The notes below the pieces were generated by a model, which saw only the letters and a program-made list of their open reading frames with translations, ran no database searches and had not been told where the DNA came from. Made by a program: the position numbers and the translations under genes. 64,000 bases of DNA. Source: Blastococcus saxobsidens (GTDB lineage: Bacteria > Actinomycetota > Actinomycetes > Mycobacteriales > Geodermatophilaceae). Numbering within the stretch: the first letter of the stretch is position 1; every line of letters starts with the position of its first letter. The DNA lies in NCBI RefSeq assembly GCF_010682065.1, contig NZ_JAAGWG010000010.1:86791-150790 (forward strand). Direction: 5' to 3'. This document shows positions 1 through 9,008 of this stretch, piece after piece.

Positions 1-1166
1 CAGCGCAGCGCGTCCCGCGCCGCCGACGGCGCCGTGTAGGTGAGCACCGGCAGCACGTAGGTCTCGGTGTCCCAGAAGGTGTGCCCGTCGTACCCCGGCC
101 CGGTGAGCCCCTTGGCCGGAATGGCCTGGCGCTCGCCGCGCAGGCCCGCCTGCAGGACGTGGAACATCCCGACGCGGACGGCCTGCTGCAGCTCGTCGTC
201 GCCCTCGATCTCGACGTCGGCGTCGTCCCAGTGCTGGGCCAGCAACTCCCGCTGCTCCTGGAGCAGCCGGTCGAATCCGGCCAGCTTCGCCGTGGCCAGC
301 GCCGCCTCCACCTGGTCGCGCAGCGCCGCGCCGGACCGCCGGGAGGACCAGCCGTAGGCCAGGAACTTGACCAGCTTCAGCGATCCGCGCGGCGGGATCC
401 GGGCGGCGAGCGAGTAGCGCGCCAGGTCGCCGACGGCCTCGACGTCCTCGGTGCAGCTGTCCGGGATCTCGATGACGTGGTCCATGCCGGCGGCCAACCG
501 CAGCCGGCTGCGCTTGGTGCGGTGCACGAGCACCGCCCGCCGGCCCCGGGCGGCGGCCAGCTCGCACTGCAGCGGGGAGGCCAGCGCCGCGGCGGCCCGG
601 GGGTCGTCGGAGTCGGCGGCCGCGCCGTCCTCGTTGGCCAGCAGGTCCGACTGCAGCGCGACGTAGAGGTCACCGAGGTCGTCGGTGACCTCCACCTGGT
701 ACTCGATGGCGGCGATGGACCGCCGGGCGAGCGACACCAGCCGCGTGCTGGTGACCCGCACGCAGCGCCCGCCGGGCGAACGCCACTCGGTCGACCGGCG
801 CAGCACCCCGGCGCGCAGGTCCAGCGTGCGCCGGTGGTCGATGATCTCGCCGTAGTCCAGGTCCAGCGGCGAGTCCTTGACCAGCAGCCGGATGAGCTTG
901 CCGTCGGTCACGTTGACGACGGTCTGCCCCATCTCGGGGAAGCCGTAGCCGGCCTCGGCGTAGGGCAGCGGCCGCTCCTCGAAGAAGCCGTTGAGGTAGG
1001 TGCCCGGCACGACGACCGGCTCCCCCTCCTCGAACGAGCCGCGCATCCCGATGTGCCCGTTGGCCAGGGCGAACACCGACTCGTGGACGGCGAGCGAGGC
1101 GTGGTCCAGCCCGACCTCGGTCAGCGACCACGGCTCGATCGGGAAGACCGCGCGCCCTTCGGTCAC
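1..1166 (-). CDS. Glycoside hydrolase family 65 protein (likely disaccharide phosphorylase), 3' end beyond window
   Basis: The N-terminal 388 or so residues of a GH65 enzyme are present; the catalytic (alpha/alpha)6 barrel continues off the left edge. The protein begins with the family-typical FPIEPWSLTEVGLD stretch followed by SVFALANGHIGMRGSF, and near residue 360 has GHTFWDTETYVLP, the GH65 signature at the start of the barrel. GH65 enzymes phosphorolyse alpha-glucosides (trehalose, maltose, kojibiose) to beta-glucose 1-phosphate, or hydrolyse them. The GTG start overlaps the stop of the preceding beta-phosphoglucomutase gene in a GTGA, so the two are translationally coupled. That partner makes a phosphorylase more likely than a hydrolase. 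The same pair exists as Rv3400/Rv3401 in M. tuberculosis. The substrate cannot be told from this fragment. Confidence 0.93.
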   Translation of the reverse strand, partial: MTEGRAVFPIEPWSLTEVGLDHASLAVHESVFALANGHIGMRGSFEEGEPVVVPGTYLNGFFEERPLPYAEAGYGFPEMGQTVVNVTDGKLIRLLVKDSPLDLDYGEIIDHRRTLDLRAGVLRRSTEWRSPGGRCVRVTSTRLVSLARRSIAAIEYQVEVTDDLGDLYVALQSDLLANEDGAAADSDDPRAAAALASPLQCELAAARGRRAVLVHRTKRSRLRLAAGMDHVIEIPDSCTEDVEAVGDLARYSLAARIPPRGSLKLVKFLAYGWSSRRSGAALRDQVEAALATAKLAGFDRLLQEQRELLAQHWDDADVEIEGDDELQQAVRVGMFHVLQAGLRGERQAIPAKGLTGPGYDGHTFWDTETYVLPVLTYTAPSAARDALR

Positions 1167-1906
1167 CGCTCCCCCAGCAGCTGCTCCAGGTCGGTCACGA
1201 CGACGTCGGCGCCGGACTCGCGCAGCCCGTCGGCCTGGCCCACCCGGTCGACACCGACCACGAAGGCGAACCCGCCCGCGCGCCCGGCGGCGACGCCGGA
1301 GAGCGCGTCCTCGAACACCACGGCCTCCCCCGGCTCCACGCCCAGGGCGCGCGCTCCGGCGAGGAACGTGTCCGGCGCCGGCTTCCCCCGCAGCCCGTCG
1401 CGCTTGGCGACCACGCCGTCGACGCGGGTGTCGATCAGGTCGGCGAAGCCACCGGAGGCCACCACCTGCTCACCGTTGGCCGACGCGGTCACCACCGCGG
1501 TGGCCAGCCCCGCCTCCTTGACCGCGCGCAGATAGCGCACCGAACCCTCGTAGACCTCGACGCCGTGCTCCTCGAGCTCGCGCAGCACCAGTTCGTTCTT
1601 GCGGGTGGCCACGCCCGCCACGGTGGCCGCGTCCGGACCGTCCCCGTCGGCGCCCTCGGGCAGCGTGATGCCGCGAGAGGCCAGGAAGTCGCGGACGCCG
1701 TCGGCGCGCGGCTTCCCGTCGACGTGGCGGTTGTAGTCCTCCTGCGTGAACTCCTGCGCGTCCGGGTCCCGGCCGCGGAGGAACTCGTCGAAGGTCCGCT
1801 TCCACGCCGCCATGTGCACGGTCGCGGTCCGCGTGAGGACGCCGTCGAGGTCGAACAGGCAGGCGCGGACGCCGTCGGGCAGGCCGAGCTCTCGCGGGGT
1901 GGGCAC
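1163..1906 (-). CDS. pgmB: HAD-superfamily beta-phosphoglucomutase
   Basis: 247-residue HAD hydrolase with the beta-phosphoglucomutase signature. The nucleophile motif FDLDGVLTRT lies at residues 18-27 (D19 and D21 as nucleophile and acid/base). It is followed by an alpha-helical cap, motif II around VVTAS, GKPAPDTF supplying the motif III lysine, and FEDALSG binding Mg. It should convert beta-glucose 1-phosphate to glucose 6-phosphate through beta-glucose 1,6-bisphosphate in the cytoplasm. The stop codon overlaps the GTG start of the GH65 gene, whose phosphorolysis product is its substrate. The GTG start has no ribosome binding site but lies 6 bases after a TAGCGT -10 box, so the mRNA is probably leaderless. 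A generic sugar-phosphate phosphatase is the alternative. Confidence 0.9.
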   Translation of the reverse strand: MPTPRELGLPDGVRACLFDLDGVLTRTATVHMAAWKRTFDEFLRGRDPDAQEFTQEDYNRHVDGKPRADGVRDFLASRGITLPEGADGDGPDAATVAGVATRKNELVLRELEEHGVEVYEGSVRYLRAVKEAGLATAVVTASANGEQVVASGGFADLIDTRVDGVVAKRDGLRGKPAPDTFLAGARALGVEPGEAVVFEDALSGVAAGRAGGFAFVVGVDRVGQADGLRESGADVVVTDLEQLLGER

Positions 1907-1912
1907 GTCCCG

Positions 1913-1918
1913 ACGCTA
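1913..1918 (-). promoter_or_regulatory. -10 element TAGCGT, leaderless start of pgmB
   Basis: TAGCGT on the minus strand, 6 bases before the GTG of the beta-phosphoglucomutase gene. It matches the actinobacterial TANNNT -10 consensus at the spacing expected when transcription starts on the start codon. No clear -35 was seen. Confidence 0.5.
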
Positions 1919-1960
1919 CCGGCGTCCGGTGACGGGCACGTGCTGGAGCTGCGGCGATCC

Positions 1961-2007
1961 GATGTCCTGGCCGATGTCCTGGCCGATGCGTGGCCGATGC
2001 GCCGGCC
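1961..2007. repeat. Short tandem repeat of about 12 bp, four units
   Basis: Two identical GATGTCCTGGCC units are followed by two degenerate copies (GATGCGTGGCC, GATGCGCCGGCC) in the 206-base divergent spacer between pgmB and the PEBP-family gene. No gene was seen in the spacer. Confidence 0.7.
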
Positions 2008-2112
2008 GGCGACGGCCGACGGGCGGACGGGCCGGGCCCTGCCTAGGGTCGCGACGGGACGGCGAACCGCATCCGACCAGCCGCCCCGCCAGCGATCGAG
2101 GGAGAGACCACC

Positions 2113-2658
2113 ATGGCCGACCGGCCCACCCCGCCGAACCCGTACGACTTCCTGCCCCGGGTGCCGGGTTTCCAGGTCACCAGCAGCGACGTCGCCGGGG
2201 GGCAGGCGCTGCCCGTGCCGCACGTCAGCGGCGTGATGGGCGCCGGCGGCGAGGACCGCTCCCCGCAGCTGTCCTGGTCGGGCTTCCCCGAGGGCACGAA
2301 GAGCTTCGCCGTCACCGTGTACGACCCCGACGCGCCCACGGCCAGTGGCTTCTGGCACTGGGCGGTCGCCAACCTCCCCGCGGACACCACCGAACTGCCG
2401 TCGGGCGCCGGCGACAAGGACGCCCCGCAGCTCCCCGGGGGCGCGCTCCAGCTGCGCAACGACGGCGGCTTCGCCGGTTACGTGGGCGCCGCTCCCCCGG
2501 CCGGGCACGGCCCGCACCGGTACTTCGTGGTCGTGCACGCCGTGGACACCGAGCGGCTGGACGTCGACGCCGACACCACGCCCGCCGTCCTCGGCTTCAA
2601 CCTGTTCTTCCACACCCTGGCGCGGGCGACGCTGGTCGCCACCTACGAGCAGGAGTGA
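2113..2658 (+). CDS. YbhB/YbcL family Raf kinase inhibitor-like protein
   Basis: 181-residue phosphatidylethanolamine-binding-protein fold of the bacterial YbhB/YbcL family. The conserved ligand-pocket motifs are visible: [13 protein letters not shown] around residue 76 and [12 protein letters not shown] around residue 130. There is no signal peptide, so it is cytoplasmic. A ribosome binding site (GAGGGAGAG) precedes the ATG, and TAGGGT at 2044-2049 may be its -10. The biochemical role of bacterial PEBP-like proteins is not settled, so the call is family-level. It stands alone, divergent from pgmB and convergent with the GNAT gene. Confidence 0.92.
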   Translation: MADRPTPPNPYDFLPRVPGFQVTSSDVAGGQALPVPHVSGVMGAGGEDRSPQLSWSGFPEGTKSFAVTVYDPDAPTASGFWHWAVANLPADTTELPSGAGDKDAPQLPGGALQLRNDGGFAGYVGAAPPAGHGPHRYFVVVHAVDTERLDVDADTTPAVLGFNLFFHTLARATLVATYEQE

Positions 2659-2676
2659 GGTGCGGCGCCGGGGGCC

Positions 2677-3501
2677 TCAGACCTCCGGCGCCGGCAGCTC
2701 CGCGACCCCGGTGGTCGCGATCCGGGCGAAGCCGATGCGCTCGTACACCCGGGCGACGTCGTCGTCCCCGGCGGCGAGGAACACCAGGTCGGCGGTCTCC
2801 TGGGCGTGGGCGACGAGCGCCGACACCAGCCCGGCGCCCAGTCCGCGGCCGCGCAGCCGGGGCAGGGTCGCCACCCCCACGATCTCGCTGACCTGCGAGT
2901 CGTCGTCGATGTCGATCGGCTGGTGGGACCCGACGGCCACCGGCTCGCCGTCCTCCATCGCCACCATCATCACGGTGCGGCCGTCGGCGATCCGCTCGCG
3001 CAGCACGGCGGTGCGCGCAGCGGCCTCGGCCGCCGTGTCCACGGGCGCCTCCCCCACGTCGGCGGCCCCGCCCGGGTGGGCGAAGGCGATGGCCGCGACC
3101 CGCTGGTAGTCGGCCAGGGCCGGGTCGTCGGCGCCGACCAGGAACAGCCGCACACCGCTCGGCAGCACGAGGTCGACGGGGTCGTCGGCCACCAGCAGGG
3201 GCAGGTCCTCCACCGGCATGCCGGCCGCGCGGGCGGCGGCCGCCACCTCCGGGGAGCACTCGGGGATCCACTCCAGCGCCGCGGGCAGGCCCGCCGCCTG
3301 CTGCAGGGCGATCGCTGCCCGCACGTCGGCGACGGTCACCGGGGCACCGTCGCCGTCGCGGCGCGGGCGTGCCGGATAGGGCCAGGCCGGATCGGCGAGG
3401 GGCACGTCGAGCGCGCCGGCGCGCTCGACGCGGGCGTCCGGCAGCGGGGCGACGGCGAAGTAGCGCTCGATGCACTCGAGCAGTCCCGGGCGGGAAGGCA
3501 C
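2677..3501 (-). CDS. GNAT family N-acetyltransferase
   Basis: 274 residues. The C-terminal half carries a GNAT acetyltransferase domain with the acetyl-CoA binding motif A as [10 protein letters not shown] around residue 220, preceded by [10 protein letters not shown] motif-B-like VYERIGF lies near the C-terminus. The N-terminal half is less conserved and could be a degenerate second GNAT lobe or a substrate-binding domain. The acceptor substrate cannot be predicted. The GTG start follows a TAGGGT -10 by 6 bases with no ribosome binding site. It diverges from coaA across 113 bases. Confidence 0.88.
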   Translation of the reverse strand: MPSRPGLLECIERYFAVAPLPDARVERAGALDVPLADPAWPYPARPRRDGDGAPVTVADVRAAIALQQAAGLPAALEWIPECSPEVAAAARAAGMPVEDLPLLVADDPVDLVLPSGVRLFLVGADDPALADYQRVAAIAFAHPGGAADVGEAPVDTAAEAAARTAVLRERIADGRTVMMVAMEDGEPVAVGSHQPIDIDDDSQVSEIVGVATLPRLRGRGLGAGLVSALVAHAQETADLVFLAAGDDDVARVYERIGFARIATTGVAELPAPEV

Positions 3502-3507
3502 GGCACG

Positions 3508-3513
3508 ACCCTA
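3508..3513 (-). promoter_or_regulatory. -10 element TAGGGT, leaderless start of the GNAT gene
   Basis: TAGGGT on the minus strand lies 6 bases from the GTG start of the acetyltransferase, in the divergent spacer with coaA. Confidence 0.45.
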
Positions 3514-3614
3514 GACGTGCTGCGCCGTCCCGGGGCCCGCGCACCGCCCCGGGACGGCCGGCCACACCCTCGCGGGTGACCCGCACGCACGTCCGCGGCG
3601 GGCGGGACGGCACG

Positions 3615-4577
3615 ATGGTCGCCGTGACGGCTGGGACGCGTGGCTCCATCTCGCCCTACGCGGTGTTCGACCGGGATTCCTGGCGGGCACTGGCGGCGGG
3701 TTCCCAGCTGCCCCTGGACGAGGCCGATCTCGCGGACCTGGCGTCCCTGGGCGACCGGATCGACCTCGACGAGGTCGCCACCGTCTACCTGCCCCTCGCC
3801 CGGCTGCTGGACCTGCACGTCACCGCCAGCCGCCGGCTGTGGGCCGCGCAGAGCGAGTTCCTCGGCGACTCCACGGCCAAGGTGCCCTTCGTCGTCGCCG
3901 TCGCCGGCAGCGTCGCCGTCGGCAAGAGCACGACCTCGCGGCTGCTGCAGACCCTGCTCGCCGCCGGCCCCGGCTCGCCCCGCGTCGACCTGGTCACCAC
4001 CGACGGGTTCCTGCTGCCCAACGCCGTGCTGGAGGAGCGGGGGCTGCTCGGGCGCAAGGGCTTCCCGGAGAGCTACGACCGGCGGGCGCTGCTGCGGTTC
4101 CTCGCCGACGTGAAGTCCGGCCGCGAGGAGGTCTTCGCGCCGGTCTACGACCACCAGTCCTACGACATCGTCCCCGGCGGGGTGCAGGCCGTGGACCGGC
4201 CCGACATCCTGGTCGTCGAGGGCCTCAACGTGCTGCAGGCCGGCCGCCGCCAGGACGGGTCGGCGCCGGAGGTTTTCCTCTCGGACTTCTTCGACTTCTC
4301 CGTCTACGTCGACGCCTCCGAGGCCGACATCCAGCGCTGGTACGTGGAGCGCTTCCTGGCGCTGCGCCGGACGGCGTTCCAGGACAGCGACGCCTACTTC
4401 CACCGCTTCGCCGGCCTGACCGACGACCAGGCGCGGGAGACCGCGCTGGACATCTGGTCGGCGGTGAACGGCCCGAACCTGCGGGACAACATCGCCCCCA
4501 CGCGCTCGCGTGCCCGGCTGGTGCTGCAGAAGGCGACCGACCACTCGGTGCGCCGGGTGCTGCTGCGCAAGCTCTGA
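3615..4577 (+). CDS. coaA: Type I pantothenate kinase
   Basis: 320 residues, the normal length for prokaryotic type I PanK. It catalyses ATP-dependent phosphorylation of pantothenate, the first step of coenzyme A synthesis. The P-loop GSVAVGKST is near residue 100. It is followed by [11 protein letters not shown] and [10 protein letters not shown], the conserved substrate-binding segments, and the C-terminal [11 protein letters not shown] region typical of CoaA. The chosen ATG gives the family N-terminus [15 protein letters not shown] shortly after the start. The reading frame stays open upstream but that part has no family similarity. A GTG three codons downstream is an alternative start. 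Likely monocistronic, followed by a long-looped hairpin. Confidence 0.96.
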   Translation: MVAVTAGTRGSISPYAVFDRDSWRALAAGSQLPLDEADLADLASLGDRIDLDEVATVYLPLARLLDLHVTASRRLWAAQSEFLGDSTAKVPFVVAVAGSVAVGKSTTSRLLQTLLAAGPGSPRVDLVTTDGFLLPNAVLEERGLLGRKGFPESYDRRALLRFLADVKSGREEVFAPVYDHQSYDIVPGGVQAVDRPDILVVEGLNVLQAGRRQDGSAPEVFLSDFFDFSVYVDASEADIQRWYVERFLALRRTAFQDSDAYFHRFAGLTDDQARETALDIWSAVNGPNLRDNIAPTRSRARLVLQKATDHSVRRVLLRKL

Positions 4578-4583
4578 GCGGGC

Positions 4584-4630
4584 GCGACACGCCGTCCCCA
4601 CCGGCCGACCCACGCGGCGGCGCGTGTCGC
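4584..4630 (+). terminator. Hairpin after coaA
   Basis: GCGACACGC (4584-4592) pairs perfectly with GCGTGTCGC (4622-4630) around a 29-base loop, starting 7 bases past the coaA stop. There is no U-tract, as is usual in high-GC actinobacteria. Confidence 0.45.
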
Positions 4631-4665
4631 CATGGCAGGAAGTGACGACCCCTTCGGGTGATCAG

Positions 4666-4679
4666 GTGACCTGGATCAC
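4666..4679 (+). promoter_or_regulatory. CRP-like binding site GTGA-N6-TCAC
   Basis: GTGACCTGGATCAC matches the core CRP/FNR-family palindrome GTGA-N6-TCAC exactly. It lies about 105 bases upstream of the DUF5999 start and just upstream of a TAGGGA-like -10 region. It sits inside a larger imperfect inverted repeat at 4658-4679. Assignment to a CRP homologue is inference. Confidence 0.4.
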
Positions 4680-4783
4680 GTGACCTCGACCCCCCGACGT
4701 GCCGACACTAGGGATGTCGCGTAAGCGGCCATGTACTGCCAGTGATTGGCCGGCTTCCTCCCGGCCGAACGGATGTGATCGCC

Positions 4784-4987
4784 ATGTGTGCCCACCGCAC
4801 CCCCTGTCCAGAGCCGACCAGCGAGGCGCGCGACCTCGCCGCCGTGGTCCGCAGCCACCCCGAGCAGGGCTGGCGGCTGCTGTGCAACGGCGTCGTCCTC
4901 TTCGACGACGACGGCGAGCTGCTGCCCGACGGCAGCGCCGTCGTTGACCACCACGTGTGGCTGGCCCCGGAGCTCGCCAGCGCCTGA
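4784..4987 (+). CDS. DUF5999 family small protein
   Basis: 67 residues starting MCAHRTPCPEPTSEARDL, with the diagnostic HPEQGWRLLCNGVVLFDDDGELLPDG core of this small actinobacterial family. The function is unknown. The paired Cys and His at the N-terminus (C2, H4, C8) suggest a possible metal site, which is inference. An in-frame ATG 14 codons upstream would add residues that do not resemble the family, so the later ATG is preferred. It stands alone, preceded by a CRP-like palindrome and closed by a strong terminator hairpin. Confidence 0.85.
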   Translation: MCAHRTPCPEPTSEARDLAAVVRSHPEQGWRLLCNGVVLFDDDGELLPDGSAVVDHHVWLAPELASA

Positions 4988-4997
4988 GCACGACCGT

Positions 4998-5026
4998 TCC
5001 CCCGCCCGTCCGTCGCGGGCGGGGGA
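4998..5026 (+). terminator. Perfect 11-bp terminator hairpin
   Basis: TCCCCCGCCCG and CGGGCGGGGGA form a perfect 11-bp stem with a 7-base loop, 10 bases after the DUF5999 stop. It lies between convergent genes and may also serve gcvP. Confidence 0.75.
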
Positions 5027-5041
5027 CGCCGGACCGCTGAG

Positions 5042-8000
5042 CTAGACCCCGGCGCCCACGACGTCGGCCGCGGTGCCCAGGTCGTCCGGCGCGCCCTCGG
5101 CCCGGTCCGGCACGGCCCCCGGCCCCTCCTGCGGGTCGGCGAACGCCTCCGGCGGCGGGCACGAGCAGACCAGGTTGCGGTCGCCGTAGGCCTGGTCGAT
5201 CCGCCGCACGGGGCTCAGGTAGCCCCGGCCGCGCAGCGCCGGCAGCGGATGGACCGCCTCGCTGCGCGGATAGGGCCGGTCCCACTCCCCCGCCACCATC
5301 GCCAGCGTGTGCGGCGCGTTCCGCAGCGGGTTGTCCGTCCGGTCGAACTCCCCCGTCGCCACCTTCTCGATCTCGCCGCGGATGTGCACCATCGCGTCGA
5401 CGAACCGGTCGAGCTCGGCCAGGTCCTCGCTCTCGGTGGGCTCCACCATCAGCGTCCCGGCGACCGGGAAGCTCATCGTCGGGGCGTGGAGCCCGAAGTC
5501 GATCAGCCGCTTGGCGATGTCGTCGTTGGTGATGCCGGTGGCCTTGGTGAGCGGCCGGATGTCGAGGATGCACTCGTGGGCCACGAGCCCGTCGGCGCCG
5601 GTGTAGAGCACCGGGTAGTGCTCCCGCAGGCGGGTGGCGAGGTAGTTGGCACCCAGGATGGCGTGCTGGGTGGCCCGGGTCAGCCCGTCGGGACCCATGA
5701 GGCGCAGGTAGGCCCAGGAGATCGGCAGGATGTCCGCCGAGCCCCACGGCGCCGCCGACACCGGTCCGGGGCCGGTCTCGGGCCCGGCGGGCACCACCGG
5801 GTGGTTGGGCAGGAACGGCACCAGGTGCTCCCGGACGCCGATCGGGCCGACGCCCGGTCCACCGCCCCCGTGCGGGATGCAGAACGTCTTGTGCAGGTTC
5901 AGGTGGCTGACGTCGGAGCCGAAGCGGCCGGGCCGGGCCAGGCCCACCATCGCGTTGAGGTTGGCGCCGTCGACGTACACCTGACCGCCGGCGTCGTGCA
6001 CCGCGCCGCAGATCTCCTGGATGTCGGTCTCGAACACCCCGTGCGTCGACGGGTAGGTGATCATGAGCGCGGCCAGGCGCTCGGCGTGCTGGAAGACCTT
6101 CGCGTGCAGCTCGGCGAGGTCGACGTTGCCCGCCTGGTCGCAGGCGACCACGACCACCCGCATGCCGGCCATGACGGCGCTGGCGGCGTTCGTGCCGTGC
6201 GCCGAGCTCGGGATCAGGCAGACGTCGCGCTGGTCGTCCCCGCGGGACCGGTGGTACCCGCGGATGGCCAGCAGGCCGGCGAACTCGCCCTGGGACCCGG
6301 CGTTGGGCTGCACGCTGACCGCCGCGTAGCCGGTGATCTCGGCGAGCGCGGCGCACAGCTCGTCGATCAGCTGCGCGTAGCCACGGGCCTGGTCCGCCGG
6401 GACGAACGGGTGGAGGTTCGCGAACTCCGGCCAGGTGATGGCGGCCATCTCGGTCGCGGCGTTGAGCTTCATGGTGCACGAGCCCAGCGGGATCATCGTG
6501 CGGTCCAGCGCCAGGTCCTTGTCCGACAGGGCGCGGAGGTAGCGCATCATCGCCGTCTCCGAGCGGTGCGCGGAGAAGACCGGGTGGGTGAGGAAGGGCG
6601 TGCGCCGCCGCAGGTCCGCGGGCAGGGCGTCCGCGCCGTCGTCGTCGAGCCCCGCCTCGTCCGCGGTCACCCCGAAGGACTCCGCGACCGATCGCAGGAC
6701 GGCCGGCGTCGTCGTCTCGTCGCAGGCGACTGCCACCGTGTCGGCGTCCACCGGTCGCAGGTTGATCCGGCGGGCGGCAGCGGCGTCGACGACGTCGGCG
6801 GCACGGCCGGGCACCCGGACCTGGATCGTGTCGAAGTAGGAGTCGTGCACCAGCCGCAGCCCACCGGCGGTCAGCCATCCGGCCAGGGTGGTGGCGCTGC
6901 GGTGCACCCGCGCCGCGATCGCCGCCAGCCCCTCGGGACCGTGGTAGACCGCGTAGGCACCGGCCATGACCGCCAGCAGGACCTGGGCGGTGCAGATGTT
7001 GCTGGTGGCCTTCTCCCGGCGGATGTGCTGCTCGCGCGTCTGCAGCGCCAGCCGGTAGGCGACGTCGCCGTCGGCGTCCACCGAGACGCCCACCAGCCGG
7101 CCGGGCAGCTGCCGGGCCAGCCCCTCGCGGACCGACAGGTAGCCGGCGTGCGGGCCGCCGAAGCCCATGGGGACGCCGAAGCGCTGCGTGGTGCCGCAGG
7201 CGACGTCGGCCCCCCACTCCCCCGGCGCCTCGAGCAGCGTCAGGGCCAGCAGGTCCGCGGCCACGACGACGGACGCGCCGGCCTCGTGCGCGGCGGCGGC
7301 CAGCGCCCCGTGGTCCCGCACGGCGCCGCTGGCACCCGGGTAGGACAGCAGCACCCCGAAGGCGCCCGCCTCGGGCAGGTCGGCCGGCCAGCCCCGCGAG
7401 AGGTCGGTGACGTGCAGCCGGATGCCCAGGGGCTCCGCGCGGGTCCGCAGCACGCCGAGGGTCTGCGGCAGGGTGTCGGCGTCGACGACGAAGACCGCGT
7501 CCGGGGCCGCCCTCCCGGCGCGCCGGACCAGGGTCATCGCCTCCGCCGCGGCGGTCGCCTCGTCGAGCATCGACGCGCCGGCGACAGGCAGGCCGGTCAG
7601 GTCCGCGACCATGGTCTGGAAGTTGATCAGGGCCTCGAGCCGGCCCTGGCTGATCTCGGGCTGGTAGGGCGTGTAGGCGGTGTACCAGGCCGGGTTCTCC
7701 AGGACGCCGCGCTGGATCACCGGCGGGGTGGTGGTGCCGGAGTAGCCCAGGCCGATCATCGAGGTGAAGACCTGGTTGGCCGACGCGCGCTCGCGCAGCA
7801 GGGCCAGCACCGCGGCCTCGTCCTCGGCGGGCGGCAGGGCCAGCGGCCGGCGGTCCCGGACGGCCTCCGGGACGCAGGCGTCGACCAGCGACTCCAGCGA
7901 CGGATGACCGACGACGGCCAGCATCCGGGCCGTCTCGTCGGGGCGGGGCCCGATGTGCCGGCCGGCGAAGGATCCGGCGGTGTCCAGCGACATCAGGGAG

Positions 8001-8071
8001 GGCAACGGGCCGGCGAGCGGCGGAGGGGTCTCCCCCACCAGCTCACCTACGGCCCCGGGAGGGTCCACCAT
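5042..8071 (-). CDS. gcvP: Aminomethyl-transferring glycine dehydrogenase (glycine cleavage P protein)
   Basis: 1009 residues, a full-length single-chain P protein. It decarboxylates glycine using PLP and passes the aminomethyl group to lipoyl-GcvH. Visible features are FAGRHIGP at the N-terminus, [14 protein letters not shown], and the PLP-lysine motif [19 protein letters not shown] with the lysine near residue 728. The ATG at 8071 is chosen because a TAGCGT -10 lies 7 bases upstream (leaderless). An internal ATG at codon 27 (7993) would give a more family-like N-terminus, so the start is not certain. No glycine riboswitch motif was found upstream; instead a perfect palindrome occupies the promoter. 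Same order relative to MerR, garA and gcvH as the Rv1826-Rv1832 block. Confidence 0.97.
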   Translation of the reverse strand: MVDPPGAVGELVGETPPPLAGPLPSLMSLDTAGSFAGRHIGPRPDETARMLAVVGHPSLESLVDACVPEAVRDRRPLALPPAEDEAAVLALLRERASANQVFTSMIGLGYSGTTTPPVIQRGVLENPAWYTAYTPYQPEISQGRLEALINFQTMVADLTGLPVAGASMLDEATAAAEAMTLVRRAGRAAPDAVFVVDADTLPQTLGVLRTRAEPLGIRLHVTDLSRGWPADLPEAGAFGVLLSYPGASGAVRDHGALAAAAHEAGASVVVAADLLALTLLEAPGEWGADVACGTTQRFGVPMGFGGPHAGYLSVREGLARQLPGRLVGVSVDADGDVAYRLALQTREQHIRREKATSNICTAQVLLAVMAGAYAVYHGPEGLAAIAARVHRSATTLAGWLTAGGLRLVHDSYFDTIQVRVPGRAADVVDAAAARRINLRPVDADTVAVACDETTTPAVLRSVAESFGVTADEAGLDDDGADALPADLRRRTPFLTHPVFSAHRSETAMMRYLRALSDKDLALDRTMIPLGSCTMKLNAATEMAAITWPEFANLHPFVPADQARGYAQLIDELCAALAEITGYAAVSVQPNAGSQGEFAGLLAIRGYHRSRGDDQRDVCLIPSSAHGTNAASAVMAGMRVVVVACDQAGNVDLAELHAKVFQHAERLAALMITYPSTHGVFETDIQEICGAVHDAGGQVYVDGANLNAMVGLARPGRFGSDVSHLNLHKTFCIPHGGGGPGVGPIGVREHLVPFLPNHPVVPAGPETGPGPVSAAPWGSADILPISWAYLRLMGPDGLTRATQHAILGANYLATRLREHYPVLYTGADGLVAHECILDIRPLTKATGITNDDIAKRLIDFGLHAPTMSFPVAGTLMVEPTESEDLAELDRFVDAMVHIRGEIEKVATGEFDRTDNPLRNAPHTLAMVAGEWDRPYPRSEAVHPLPALRGRGYLSPVRRIDQAYGDRNLVCSCPPPEAFADPQEGPGAVPDRAEGAPDDLGTAADVVGAGV

Positions 8072-8078
8072 TCGACCG

Positions 8079-8084
8079 ACGCTA
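8079..8084 (-). promoter_or_regulatory. -10 element TAGCGT of gcvP
   Basis: TAGCGT on the minus strand, 7 bases before the gcvP ATG. It implies a leaderless gcvP transcript separate from that of the upstream MerR gene. Confidence 0.55.
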
Positions 8085-8087
8085 CCA

Positions 8088-8101
8088 GCGACATTTGTCG
8101 C
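8088..8101. promoter_or_regulatory. Perfect palindromic operator in the gcvP promoter
   Basis: GCGACATTTGTCGC is a perfect 6-2-6 inverted repeat immediately upstream of the gcvP -10, where MerR-family regulators usually bind (the -35/-10 spacer). Two MerR-type genes lie directly upstream. Which protein binds is inference. Confidence 0.5.
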
Positions 8102-8168
8102 ATACGGGCGCGGCGGTCAGCTCGATCCCGGGGCGTCTCGGGCGGGGCAGGGCCCGGGCACGCGGACG

Positions 8169-8195
8169 GTCCCGACCCCGCAGGGGGGCCGGGAC
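8169..8195 (-). terminator. Terminator hairpin between merR and gcvP
   Basis: GTCCCGACCCC pairs with GGGGCCGGGAC over 11 positions, with one mismatch that is a U-G wobble in the minus-strand RNA, and a 5-base loop. It lies 37 bases past the MerR stop and upstream of the gcvP promoter. Confidence 0.6.
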
Positions 8196-8231
8196 GTGGG
8201 CGGGCCGCCGGGGGCCGGGAGGACGTCGAGG

Positions 8232-8807
8232 TCAGGCGGTCGCGGCGCGGCGACGACGGCGCATGGAGAGCTCGTCGTCCGACGGCACGACCTGGCCACC
8301 GTCGATGCGCTCGGCCGGCAGCTCGGCCAGCTCGCCGGACAGCTCGCGCAGCGCGCCGGAGACGGCGATGCCGAAGACGCCCTGGCCGCCGGCCAGCAGG
8401 TCCACGACCTCCTCCGCGGAGGTGCACTCGTAGACGGTGGCGCCGTCGGAGAAGAGCGTGACGTTGGCCAGCTCCTTCACCCCGCGCTGGCGGAGGTGGT
8501 CGACGGCCTTGCGGATGTTCTGCAGGGAGACGCCGGTGTCCAGCAGCCGCTTGACGACCTTCAGCACCAGGATGTCGCGGAAGGAGTACAGACGCTGGGT
8601 GCCCGAGCCGGTGGCGCTGCGCACCGACGGGGCCACCAGACCGGTGCGGGCCCAGTAGTCCAGCTGGCGGTAGGTGATCCCGGCAGCGGCGCAGGCGGTC
8701 GGGCCGCGGTAACCGACCAGGTCGGTGTCGACCTCGTCGTACTGCGGCGCCCCGACGGCGGCGTCGCTGAACAGCTGACCCTGGGAGCCGTTGCTCTGGT
8801 CGCTCAC
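8232..8807 (-). CDS. MerR family regulator (Rv1830-like)
   Basis: 191 residues. The winged-helix MerR DNA-binding domain lies at about residues 30-100: GYRGPTACAAAGITYRQLDYWARTGLV, then RLYSFRDILVLKVVKRLLD and GVSLQNIRKAVDHLR. The remaining C-terminal part lacks metal-binding cysteines, so it does not look like a metal sensor. The GTG at 8807 is chosen because AGGAGG lies 8 bases upstream; the longer open frame adds non-homologous residues. Position and domain match Rv1830 of M. tuberculosis, linked to cell-division gene control. A perfect palindrome in the downstream gcvP promoter is a candidate target. Confidence 0.9.
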   Translation of the reverse strand: MSDQSNGSQGQLFSDAAVGAPQYDEVDTDLVGYRGPTACAAAGITYRQLDYWARTGLVAPSVRSATGSGTQRLYSFRDILVLKVVKRLLDTGVSLQNIRKAVDHLRQRGVKELANVTLFSDGATVYECTSAEEVVDLLAGGQGVFGIAVSGALRELSGELAELPAERIDGGQVVPSDDELSMRRRRRAATA

Positions 8808-9008
8808 GTCCAGCGTCCTCCTCTGTCCCACCGCGTCAGCGGCAGGTCGACGGTCCATCTCCCGGGGAACCCAGGAGTCACACCGCTGTTGTCCGCCGAC
8901 GGTAAGCCGGGCCAGGATGCCGGTCAACTGAGCGAGGCGGCGTGTCGCCACACCTGCCCCATTTCGGGTGATGGTCCGGCGGCGCCTGCCGATAGGAACC
9001 TGTTGGGC

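Noticed and set aside
8072..8231. Glycine riboswitch upstream of gcvP
   Set aside because: No conserved glycine-aptamer core could be recognised in the spacer; it holds a terminator hairpin, a palindrome and a leaderless-type -10 instead.
5249..8461. 1070-residue plus-strand open frame opposite gcvP
   Set aside because: It is antisense to a fully conserved gcvP, has no family similarity and is an artefact of high GC content.
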